Below, one piece after another: positions 1 through 9,192 of a stretch of 64,000 nt of DNA; position 1 is the first letter of the stretch; every line of letters begins with the position of its first letter. The notes under the pieces are model-generated. The model was not told the DNA's origin. It saw only the letters and a program-made list of their open reading frames with translations, and did not search any database. The stretch is from Lolium rigidum (lineage: Eukaryota; Streptophyta; Magnoliopsida; Poales; Poaceae). The stretch spans positions 151,635,962 to 151,699,961 of the forward strand of contig NC_061512.1 in assembly GCF_022539505.1 (NCBI RefSeq), read 5' to 3'. A program made the translations under genes and the position numbers.

Positions 1-1239
1 GTCCTATTCTATCCACACGTAGTGGCCACTCATCCCAGTGCATTTGTATCATGAGAGTACTCTCGATATAACCCAAATCCGTGTAGTAGATGCTGCCAGA
101 GTTGAAGTGTCGGGTACACTCGGTGTCGACGGAGATACACCGGATATAATTCACGAAGAAGGCATTATCGCCAATGTTACCGACCGGATGGAGAGAGCGG
201 CTCCGAGTGTCCACACGGTACACAAATGGTTTGCCCGCCAAAGCCGCGCCGACCAACAACACAAGCAGCAGATCACCATCCGACTTCACAAGGTAGAACT
301 TCGACGTCCAAGTTCTCGGAAATGAAATTAGTGTCTCCATCTTGACAAGTGCTCGCGCGCTGCTGCAACTCAGTACATTGGTGCACACTATTCTTCCGAT
401 CTCAAAATTGTCCGCAGCCTACGCATACGGCTCACCATTGAACGGGGTAATGCAACGCAAACAATGGTTCTTGATCGAAAATCTTCCTTCTCCCCAATCC
501 CCATCTTCATTTATATCCTTAGTTGGAGTGCTCTCATCGACCCAACCAATTTCCGGCGGGTAATGTGCGGCAACGAAGACCATAGTCGGGGATTTGATAA
601 CAGCCGACTCGATTTCAGAAAACAGATGGCATCCGCGCCTCAAACATAGTGTTCGATTTCTTTGTGAGTGGGTTCAGCAGCCGTATCTTGTGCGGCGGGT
701 TCTTCTGGGCAAGCACGATGACGCCACGGGAAAAGCCGACGAAGTAGAATCTAAAATATATTGAAAAGATAACATTCAGCACTAAGATTGAAAATAAGAT
801 CTATGGTGACGCCACGGGAAAAGCCGAGGAATTTGAACCTTGCACGAACCGCAGATAGATCTATGGTGACGTAGCGGGATGTGCCGAGATGGAGGAAGGT
901 GAACTCAGCGGCGCGTGGAAGGGCGTGGTGTAGCATGATCCATTCGTGCAGGTGCACGTCGGGATCAGGTAAACCTGAGCGCCAATTTCTACATACTTGC
1001 CTCATAGCAGAGTAGCTGTCCACGTACTCCTCTTTCGCCAATAAGCATTCGCCGATCTTGTGAAGTGGTCCGTCAGCCGTGAGACCGGCCCAGTTCACGG
1101 AGGCGCCGCGCTTGGATGCGCCGCCCTCGGCGGCGACGGGCTCGGCGGCGACGGGCTCGGCGGCGACGGGCTCGAAGGCGACGGGCTCGGAGGCGACGGG
1201 CTCGGGGGCGATGGCCGCCGGCGCATTCTTCTTCTCCAT
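1..1239 (-). pseudogene. KIB1-4 beta-propeller (DUF295) F-box-type gene, broken and partial
   Basis: Translation from the ATG at 1237-1239 gives an Ala/Pro/Glu-rich N-terminus with five or so VAAEP-like repeats, then an F-box-like stretch (NWAGL, GPLHKIGECLL, MRQVCRNWRSG) and, after an inferred 88-bp GT-AG intron (751-838), the propeller part (FVGFSRGVIVLAQK, PPEIGWVDEST, DLLLVLLVGAALAGKPFVYR, SIYYTDLGY). These are hallmark phrases of grass DUF295/KIB1-4 proteins, usually about 350-420 aa, of unproven function. The frame is broken by a one-base indel near 618-628 and by an in-frame TAG at 419-421; the remainder to base 1 is open and the 3' end lies outside the window. I call it a pseudogene; sequencing error or an extra intron at 620 is the alternative. 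Family assignment is confident, gene state less so. Confidence 0.72.
1125..1210 (-). repeat. 15-bp coding tandem repeat (VAAEP units)
   Basis: About five and a half tandem copies of a GC-rich 15-mer (GGCGACGGGCTCGGC type) encode the repeated Val-Ala-Ala/Phe/Ser-Glu-Pro units at the N-terminus of the DUF295 gene. Copies differ by single bases. Confidence 0.75.
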
Positions 1240-2239
1240 CGCCGGCAGGGGAGGGCTCGTACGGCGGTTGGGGTTTTTGGAGAAGTTGATGGGACGTGAG
1301 AGGGGTGGTTTCGTGCGTGAGCGATAATGAGACGTATCGTGTGCGGAGGGAGGGAGAGAGGGGCTTACGCGTCCTAAATGCGACCCGCATCAACAATGGC
1401 ACGTCTTCCACGTCCGCACCGCGACACGCGTCAACAATGGCACGTCTTCCACTTCGCACCGCAACACGCGTCCTCGAGTCTAACCCCGGAAATTTAGATA
1501 TACTCAGTGTATACCCTCGAGTCATATACTAGCATTTTTTGTATGCTCAGTTTTCACCTTGAGTGCTAATACCGGCTAGTGCAATATACTCAGTTTTACC
1601 CTCAAGTGGCTGGTCAACGGAGAGTCAACAAATGGGATTAACTAGTTAAATGAGTTATTTAATGTGCAAAAAATTCCGAAAAAGAGTGGCACTTACTCAT
1701 GGAGTCTTTACCACAAATTTCCACTTCTCAAATCATAGATAAATCGTAGATAAATCAAGTTTCACCACAAATTGCCACTTCTCAAATCACCTAGTAGCTA
1801 TGAAGGTGCATGGTTTTCCATAATAAGCCCTACCCAAAACAACTTTTCCCCAAAACATACTTTGTCCGAATGAGACCATAATTTTCACACTCATGTAGAT
1901 TTGTATTGCAAATAGTTTGAGGTAGGCCAAGATGGGTTTCATTGTACAAAACACGCATTTTCCATTTTTTAAATCTCATATTTGAATCCCTTAGTCCGTT
2001 TACTACTCACTTGCCCTTGGTTTCTTGATACTACTCAGCTTTTGCCCTCTCCCTTCACAAACTCTCACAGTACGCCCAACATTGCCCCGATTGGTCTAGC
2101 CCATGTCACGCGGATCGTGCCCGACGACCGTTGATCGTATGATCTAACGGGCAGATAACCCCTATCTCTCTCTCTCGGTCGGGGCCACCACCCTCTCTCT
2201 CTCTGTCGTCGGTTAGCTTCACGCAAAGTTTGGTTTTTC
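1240..2239. other. Intergenic region between the DUF295 and B3 genes
   Basis: This holds no recognisable gene. It contains a 41-bp tandem duplication at 1391-1471 (CAACAATGGCACGTCTTCCAC core twice), TATACTCAGT-type motifs repeated at 1498-1600, and a CT-rich stretch (CTCTCTCTCT) at about 2166-2206. It would contain the minus-strand promoter of the DUF295 gene; no clear TATA box was fixed. Confidence 0.5.
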
Positions 2240-2280
2240 GCATTATTTTTCACGAGCTAAATTATAAACTCTTTTTAGGC

Positions 2281-2871
2281 ATTACTTTTCACGCAAAAAA
2301 TGATAAACCATCACCGATTTGTTGTAGCCATTACTTTTCACGCAAAAAAATGATACACCATCACCCATTTCTTGTACCCATTACTTTTCACGCAAAAAAC
2401 GATAAATCATCACCGATTTGTTGTAGCCATTACTTTTCACGCAAAAAATGATACACCATCACCCATTTCTTGTAGCTATTACTTTTCACGCAAAAACGAT
2501 AAACCATCACCGATTTGTTGTAGCCATTACTTTTCACGCACAAAAATGATACACCATCACCCATTTCGTGTACCCATTACTTTTCACGCAAAAAACTATA
2601 AACCATCACCGATTTGTTGTAGCCATTACTTTTCACGCACAAAAATGATACACCATCACCCATTTCGTGTACCCATTACTTTTCACGCAAAAAATGATAA
2701 ACCATCACCGATTTGTTGTAGCCATTACTTTTCACGCACAAAAATGATACACCATCACCCATTTCGTGTAGCCATTACTTTTCACGCAAAAAATGATACA
2801 CCATCACCCATTTCTTGTACCCATTACTTTTCACGCAAAAAACGATAAACCATCACCGATTTCTTGTAGCC
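2281..2871. repeat. 49-bp minisatellite, 12 copies
   Basis: Twelve units of 48-50 bp begin with ATTACTTTTCACGC at 2281, 2330, 2380, 2429, 2478, 2526, 2576, 2625, 2675, 2724, 2774 and 2823. Units broadly alternate between a GATAAACCATCACCGATTTG type and a GATACACCATCACCCATTT type, so the real period is mostly a dimer of about 98 bp. Degenerate flanking half-units sit at about 2240 and 2872-2920. The open frames across it are a by-product of the repeat. Confidence 0.95.
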
Positions 2872-3024
2872 ATTACTTTCCTTTTAGGCATTACTTTTCA
2901 CGGTAAAATGATAAACTATACCCCCACAACGGTCGTATCCTCCTTAATTTATTGTGTATAAACCCCCACAACGGTCATCTCCTCCTTATTTTATTGTGTA
3001 AACCCTACAACGGTCATCTATCCC

Positions 3025-3032
3025 TTATAAAC
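3025..3032 (+). promoter_or_regulatory. Putative TATA box of the B3 gene
   Basis: TTATAAAC lies 77 bp upstream of the B3 start codon, followed by a CT-rich leader (CCTCTCTCTTCTTTTCG), the usual plant layout. It is inferred from position only. Confidence 0.5.
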
Positions 3033-3108
3033 ACCCACACGGCCATCCCTTGTGTCAATAGGTTCTGCCTCTCTCTTCTTTTCGTTCACATACACTTTAT
3101 CCATTGCC

Positions 3109-3704
3109 ATGGCTTCCACGTCTCGGACGCGGACCGGAAGGGGAAGGGGAAGGGGAAGGGGAAGTGGATCATCATCATTGCCACCACCACCGTCAACACT
3201 GCCATTGATCATAGAGGAGTTCTTCATCGTCGTCTATGAAGACCCTTTGGTCAATAAGGTACGTACGCGTTCCCACATATATGATGCATGTGATTAATTA
3301 TGGGCATGTTCTAAAAAACCTTTAATTTCAAGGGTTCCCTAATTTCAAACGATCGGCGCTCGATCTCTTTGCAGGAACTCCCAAAAAAATTTGCGGACTA
3401 TCTTGACGGCAAGGAGCCAGCTAAGGTGTATCTGCGAGCAGCTGACTGCGGTTCTCGTCTCTGGACCGTGGAGGTCCTATTTGACGGACAAGGCCGGATG
3501 TACCTCGACAAGGGCTGGGAGAAATTCGCCATCGCGCACGGTGTGGATTTCGGCTGGTTCGTACACTTCAAATATGAAGGAGATGATGTGCTCACAGTGA
3601 AGGTGTTCGACGGAACAATGTGCAGGAGGTACTACTACTCAGAAGACGAAGATACTGACGATGAAAGCGACGACGACGTGAAGCCATGCATCCATCCCCT
3701 TTAG
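3109..3704 (+). CDS. Small B3-domain DNA-binding protein (REM-type), two exons
   Basis: Exons 3109-3258 and 3375-3704 are joined by a 116-bp intron (AAG|GTACGT ... TTTGCAG|GAA), giving 159 aa without a break. The N-terminus is a GRGRGRG-rich basic tail coded by a GGAAGG microrepeat, then a Ser/Pro linker. The B3 fold follows from about residue 36: FFIVVYEDP, the intron, ELPKKFADYL, VYLRAADCGSRLWTVEVLFD, MYLDKGWEKFAIAHGVDFGWF, VHFKYEGDDVLTVKVFDGTMC. The C-terminus is acidic (SEDEDTDDESDDD). B3 domains bind DNA in plant transcription factors, so a nuclear role is expected; the target is unknown. The single short domain plus acidic tail fits a large grass-specific expansion. The minisatellite and TATA box lie just upstream. 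This is the best candidate for a functional cellular gene here. Confidence 0.86.
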
Positions 3705-4440
3705 ATAATTAAGGGGATTATGACCAAGAATATATATGTAGCTTCATATGCATCGATTTAGAGATCTAGCTATTTTCTATATATTATGCATGTAAAAAAT
3801 AATATCGCATTTCCACTATTATTCGAGCACCACATCCTCCAAACGATGCCGATGCCGATGCCGATATCGGCATGGTTAGAACGGCTATGCTCGCCGCCAC
3901 TGCTAGGTCAACGTCGGGATGCACAATGTTTAGCATAAGAGTCACTTTAGATTAAGCTGCGAAAATAGTCACGTGCCATGGGCTGAGGCGACCCCTACAG
4001 CAGCGGCTCTATATTATATTCTCTAAATAAAATAGACGACCACAGCGGTCATTGGCTGCGGAGGCCCCACAGAGCGGCAATATATAATTTTCTATAAATA
4101 AATAGACGACCCACTGGTCATTGGCTGCGGCAGCCCCATAGAGCGGCCCCATTTGTCATTGGCAAGCACCGCGTATACAATCAGGAAATAAAACGGCCCA
4201 CGCGTCAGCGGTAGATGGATCCACCCGTCAGCACGAGACGGTCAGCGAGGAACTGACCTCACGGTAACGGTAAGGCCTCTGACCTGCCGGCAACCCGCGT
4301 CTTCGAGGGGTTTCAAACTAGAGGGAGGGGAAAACTGAGGAAAAACTAACGAGCTGGGGAAAACTGAGTACAACTAACGAAGCAGGGGCACGAAACTAGA
4401 AATCCCAAGATATTATTATCTTTCTTATCAGTCCTTAGCA
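3705..4440. other. B3 3' flank and spacer
   Basis: No gene was recognised. It contains a GATGCC microrepeat at about 3846-3862, the tandem repeat listed separately at 4001-4165, and a short duplicated GGGGAAAACTGAG / AACTAACGA motif at 4325-4385. The left border of the R1 retroelement lies somewhere near 4390-4440 and could not be fixed. Confidence 0.5.
4001..4165. repeat. About 69-bp tandem duplication with partial third copy
   Basis: Unit 1 (4001-4069), unit 2 (4070-4138) and a partial unit 3 (4139-4165) share CAGxGCGGC, an AT-rich TATA-like core, AATAGACGAC and GGTCATTGGCTGCGG. The units have diverged by scattered substitutions. Confidence 0.75.
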
Positions 4441-5767
4441 TTAGTATTCTAAAGTTAAAACTGTTTGTGCTTACAAGTAAGATGCATGATTGTTTCTATC
4501 ACATGTATATTTGTTTGTTTCCCTCAACTCCTATGCTGGCTATTTAACCTTGCTAGCCAAAGACCTGTACTGAGAGGGAATACTTCTCGTGCATCCAAAC
4601 CTGAACCCAAACTTATGCCATTTGTGTCCACCATATCTACCTACTGCATGGTATTTTCTGCCATTCCAAGTAAATACTTCATGTGCTACCTTTAAACAAT
4701 TCAAAACTTATTACTTCTTATTTGTGTCAATGTTTTATAGCTCATGAGGAAGTATGTGGTGTTTTATATTTCAGTCTTGTTAGGCAGCCTCCACTAATGG
4801 ACTAGTGGCTTCATCCACTTATCCTATAATTTTGCAATAAGAGATGGCAACGGGGTTCCCAGCCCCAATCAATCAACTTTCATTAATAATTCTCTTCACG
4901 TGTTTTGCTCTGATTCATCAGTAAGCAACTTAATTTTGCAATAGACACTCCTCCATGGTATGAGATTGTTGGAAGGCACCCGAGGATTCGGTTAGCCATG
5001 GCTTGTGTAAGCAAAGGTTGGGGGGAGTGTCATCCTTAAATAAACTAAAGTACATGTGTAAACAAAAGAGAAGAGGGATGATCTACCTTGTCGGTAGAGG
5101 TAACATCCTTCATGGGAGCCGCTCTTTGGAGGTCTCGTTTGGCAAGGGGGTTAGAGTACCCACTACCAGCCGTTGACAACAACAAACACCTCTCAAAACT
5201 TTACTTTTATTCTCTTTATATGATTTCAAAACTGAAAAAGCTCTAGCACATGATTTAATCCTGCTTCTCTCTCGCGAAGGGCCTATCTTTTACTTTATGC
5301 TGAGTCAGTAAACCTATTTCCCTCCATCTCAAGCAAGCATTTGAGTTGTTGTGATCAAACTATTATATTGTGATTTGCTTCATCATGTTTTTACTCTTTC
5401 TTGTTTAGTACAAGTTTTACCCTGAATGAATATAGCTTTGAAAGTCATCAATGATTAATATGATCGAGTATGCAAGTTTACCATAGGCTTTAATATGAGA
5501 GCGCTGCTCAATAGATAAGTATAATCTGTTAACTGTTCTTCTGACCAAGAACAAAGTTTGCCATCACCAATTATGATTTCTTATGCACCTTTATTTGTGA
5601 CTACCTTATACTTGTTTCAAGTTGAGTTATATGAGGAAGTTGTTTACTATAATGTCTTGTGTGAATGAATATGATGCTTCTTGTCCGTATTTTGTTTATC
5701 GACTCTTCACTCCATAAACATGCGGTCCCGTTTATCGAGTTCGCTTCGCTTGGGGACAAGCGAAGTC

Positions 5768-5783
5768 TAAGCTTGGGGGGAGT
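5768..5783 (+). other. R1 polypurine tract
   Basis: CTAAGCTTGGGGGGAG-type sequence directly precedes the LTR start TGATACGTCC. It has the same position and core as the R4 and R7 tracts. Confidence 0.7.
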
Positions 5784-7295
5784 TGATACGTCCAATTTGC
5801 ATCACTATTTTATATCATAATTTGCTGTTATTTATTGATATATTTCATATTGGGACACAATACTTATGTTATTTCATCTATTTTGCATATTTCATGATTA
5901 TTTGGAGATCGAGCACCGGAGCCAGGATTCTGCTGGAGAAAGCACCGTCAGGATGCAATATTTCGGAAGATCAACTGTGGAAGGAAGTTTTACCAAAAAT
6001 CCTATTTTTCCAGATGACGGAGGAAGCCGTAAGGGGAGCCAGCCGGACCCGGGGTGGGCCCACACCATAGGGTGGCGCGGCCCATGGCCCGGCCGCGCCA
6101 CCATGTGGTGTGGACCCCCTCGGCCTCTTTCGCCTCCTTTTCTTCGCGAAACCCTTCGTCCCGAAGACCTAAGCCACAGAGGAATCCTCACGAAGGGTTA
6201 CAGCCGCCTCTGCGGGGCGGAGAACACCAGAGAGAAAAGAGCTCTCCGGCGGGAAGGAATCCGCCGGGGAAATTCCCTCCCGGAGGGGGAAATCGACGCC
6301 ATCGTCACCGCCATCGAGCTGGACATCATCTCCATCACCATCATCATCATCTCCACCATCATCACCGCCATCTCCACCGCTGGACATCGTCACCGCTGTA
6401 GCAATTTGGGTTTGATCTTGATTGTTTGATAGGGGAAACTCTCCCGATACTGATTTCTACTTGTTGTTGATGCTATTGAGTGAAACCATTGAACCAAGGT
6501 TTATGTTCAGATTGTTATTCATCATCATATCACCTCTGATCATGTTCCATATGATGTCTCGTGAGTAGTTCGTTTAGTTCTTGAGGACCTGGGTGAAGTC
6601 TAAATGTTAGTAGTGAACTATGGTTGAGTAATATTCAATGTTATGATATTTAAGTTGTGGTGTTATTCTTCTAGTGGTGTCGTGTGAACATCGACTACAC
6701 GACACTTCACCATTTATGGGCCTAGGGGAATGCATCTTGTATTCGTTTGCCAATTGCGGGGTTGCCGGAGTGACAGAAACCTAAACCCCCGTTGGTATAT
6801 CGATGCAGGAGGGATCGCAGGATCTCGGAGTTTAAGGCTGTGGTTAGATTTATCTTAATTACTTTCTTGTAGTTGCGGATGCTTGCAAGGGGTATAATCA
6901 CAAGTATGTATTAGTCCTAGGAAGGGCGGTACATTAGCATAGGTTCACCCACAAAACACTTATCAAAACAATGAAGATTAATCAACTGTATGTAGCGAAA
7001 GCACTAGACTAAAATCCCGTGTGTCCTCGAGAACGTTTGGTCATTATAAGTAAACAAACCGGCTTGTCCTTTGTGCTAAAAAGGATTGGGCCACTCGCTG
7101 CAATTATTTCTCTCGCATTTTACTTACTTGTACTTTATTCATCCGTTACATCAAAACCCCCGAATACTTGTCCGTGAGCATTTACAGTGAATCCTTCATC
7201 AAAACTGCCTGTCAACACCTTCTGCTCCTCGTTGGGATCGACATTCTTACTTATCGAAGATACTACGATACACCCCCTATACTTGTGGGTCATCA
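5784..7295 (+). repeat. R1 3' LTR (about 1.5 kb)
   Basis: It begins TGATACGTCC and ends GTGGGTCATCA, giving TGAT...ATCA ends. GC-rich middle and CATCATCATC-type microrepeats at 6330-6400 are present. Reading frames inside it are chance frames. Length 1512 bp. Confidence 0.8.
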
Positions 7296-7508
7296 ACGTC
7301 CAAACGGACGCATCGTAATGGTCGAAATCGATCACGTGTCCGTTTGCGTCGGGTGACTCCAGTGGCACGACGCATAATTTTTTTTCCTATTCATAAAAGT
7401 CATAATTTACATTAATAAAAAACATAAAAAGACCATAAAAGGCGTGGTAAAACTAGGTACTTCCTATTGGTCGTCATCGCTGACGAGGTCGATGAACCCC
7501 GGCGTCGG
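7296..7508. other. Short spacer between R1 and R2
   Basis: Nothing coding is seen. It contains CCAAACGGACGC, its near-inverted partner GTCCGTTTGCGTC about 35 bp later, and an AT-rich run. GTCGG at 7504-7508 would be the target-site copy at the left end of R2. Confidence 0.4.
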
Positions 7509-7891
7509 TGACAAGGTATTAACTTCTCAATGCCTACAAGTTGTAGACTAGGGTTTCGCGGAAAGTAGAGGGCAAGTAGATCTCGAAGGTTTCAGCCGAA
7601 AAGGTGCTCGACTATTAAAAACTAGGGTTTGTGTTGACAATGATCCATCCTCTCTTTCTCCCCTGGCTCCCCTTTATATAGGAGGTGGAGCCGAGGGTTT
7701 CATATCGTACAAGTTTTATAATGTTCGGAAGGTTTACACGAGTCCTCCTCGTATTACATTAAGATTTTCTAATATATCTATTTTCCATATCAACGCTTAT
7801 TGGGCTTCCGAGCTTCAAAGACTTCGGGTCGGGGTCCTTCATTTATCCCCGGGTATCTTATTCGGCAGGCCCATCAGGCATACCTATGTCA
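7509..7891 (-). repeat. R2 3' LTR (LTR type A, 383 bp)
   Basis: On the minus strand it runs from TGACATAGGTATGCC to AATACCTTGTCA. A TATA motif (CCTATATAAAG on the minus strand, near 7674-7684) lies inside. It is flanked on the internal side by a polypurine tract. Confidence 0.7.
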
Positions 7892-7904
7892 CTAGCCCCC
7901 AAGA
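7892..7904 (-). other. R2 polypurine tract
   Basis: TCTTGGGGGCTAG on the minus strand abuts the LTR start TGACATAGG. It is the expected primer site for plus-strand synthesis. Confidence 0.65.
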
Positions 7905-9046
7905 TTTTGCTTGAATCGTAGAGTCGAGTAAAATCTCCATTGTAAAAACAATCCATAAGTTCTATGAATATTTTTAATATTTTTGCTCGAAGTATTTATA
8001 TCTTGTACAGGGATAATGGTAAATGGGGCTGGTTCATCCGACGGATCAGGTACCAGTTAACTATTGTTGTGGAAATCCCGCAAAAACCTACTTCATGGTC
8101 AAGTCTCTGGACTCGACATCGGGATACTGGTTTAATTCAACATGTGCCGCTTAAGGTCTTACCATATACCGAATTCCAGTTGAATTTTATCGAGTACATA
8201 ACGCGTCTGTTAGGATTTTTCTTCGCGTCTGTTGACACGGATAAAGTAGTAGAGCGCATTCGTGTGCGATACCACGCCACAAAGGACGGATCCCGGGTAC
8301 TTACCTTCGTACAAGATTACGGCATTCCGAAATTTTATCGTAGCGGACGCGTTCTGAGAATATATTGTCGAGTGCCTTTTCCGGCTGTTGGAATGCCACA
8401 TTTATTCGAGTCATATGATGACATAATATCTTGTCCTCCCGATGGGAGTATATTTCGAGTTATATATATAACATGAAAGTGTGATGATCTTATATTTCGT
8501 CGGGTGCGCGACCAGCGCTCCCGATGGGAGTAGCCCCCGAGGCTACGGCCAAGTGTTTGCACTTGGTTGTAGGCTCAGTCTTTGCTATTTTTCACCAGCT
8601 CTATCTTTTCCTTTGCTACCTTGTCCTCTTATCAGAAGTATGAACAATACTTCTGATAAGAGTATCCCCCGAGCATATGAGCAAATGATTGTATTTGATC
8701 ATGGGCTCTCGAAGTTTCTCTGCCGAAACACTCGAAATTTTCCTGTCGCTATATTTGATAGAAGCACTCGAGGTTTTCTTTGGAGTGACATCAGTGCTGA
8801 CGATAGTCACGATTGCTTCCTTGGGAAACCACGGCTCCTGTCACTTCGCTGAGACGTGGGCCCAAGATTCTGCACCGTCGACACGTTCCACAAGTGGGGG
8901 ACACACGTCCTCCGTAATTTCCGGCACGCGCGCAGTAACTCCTGTCCAGTAACTTCTCGCTGAAAAGACCTTTGTACCATTGTGGACACACGTAAGGCTT
9001 AAGATGCATTTCCTTTTCATCCAACGGCGCGACGGATCAGCTCCTT
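7905..9046. other. R2 spacer with hairpin modules, upstream of the antisense genes
   Basis: No supported CDS. Two copies of the palindrome CTCCCGATGGGAG (8436-8448 and 8518-8530) occur; the second is followed by TAGCCCCCGAGG, which resembles the polypurine tract in reverse. TCTGATAAGAGTAT / ACTTCTGATAAG repeats sit at 8630-8665. The region is both the 3' untranslated side of gag-pol and the promoter side of the plus-strand antisense gene. Confidence 0.5.
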
Positions 9047-9054
9047 GCTATAAA
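9047..9054 (+). promoter_or_regulatory. Putative TATA box of the R2 antisense gene
   Basis: GCTATAAAG begins 146 bp upstream of the ATG at 9193, followed by a long CT-rich leader. R3 has a TATA-like motif at a similar distance from its antisense ATG, which supports real plus-strand transcription in the ancestor. Confidence 0.5.
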
Positions 9055-9192
9055 GCCACCACTCCTTCTTCCTTTTTTCCCTTCGCTGCGCCGCACATCT
9101 TCTTCCTCCCTCTGCTTCGGCCACTGCCGTTCCTCTGAGCTCTTTGAGCCCTCTCTCTCTTTCGCTCCTCTGCTCCACCAAAGCGCTCCCCC

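Larger units (their letters stand above)
4440..7295 (+). mobile_element. R1: 3' part of an Athila-like LTR retrotransposon
   Basis: The internal 3' end (about 4440-5783, non-coding) is followed by a purine-rich tract and a full 3' LTR. The internal part matches by eye the corresponding part of R4 (compare TGTGTCCACCAT and TTCTCGTGCATCCAAA at 4585-4630 with 32125-32175) and of R7 in reverse, so all three are related. The 5' LTR, PBS and any ORF are missing; the left end is a truncation. ACGTC at 7296-7300 would be the right target-site copy. Confidence 0.75.

Noticed and set aside
2230..2848. Open frames of 73 and 158 codons across the minisatellite
   Set aside because: The frame is kept only because the repeat unit is near a multiple of three in phase; the protein is a simple repeat with no domain.
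2281..2871. CRISPR array
   Set aside because: There are no unique spacers between repeats; it is a head-to-tail minisatellite in a plant genome.
5866..6429. 187-codon plus-strand frame and partner minus frames in R1
   Set aside because: They lie wholly inside an LTR; GC-rich LTR segments give long chance frames on both strands.
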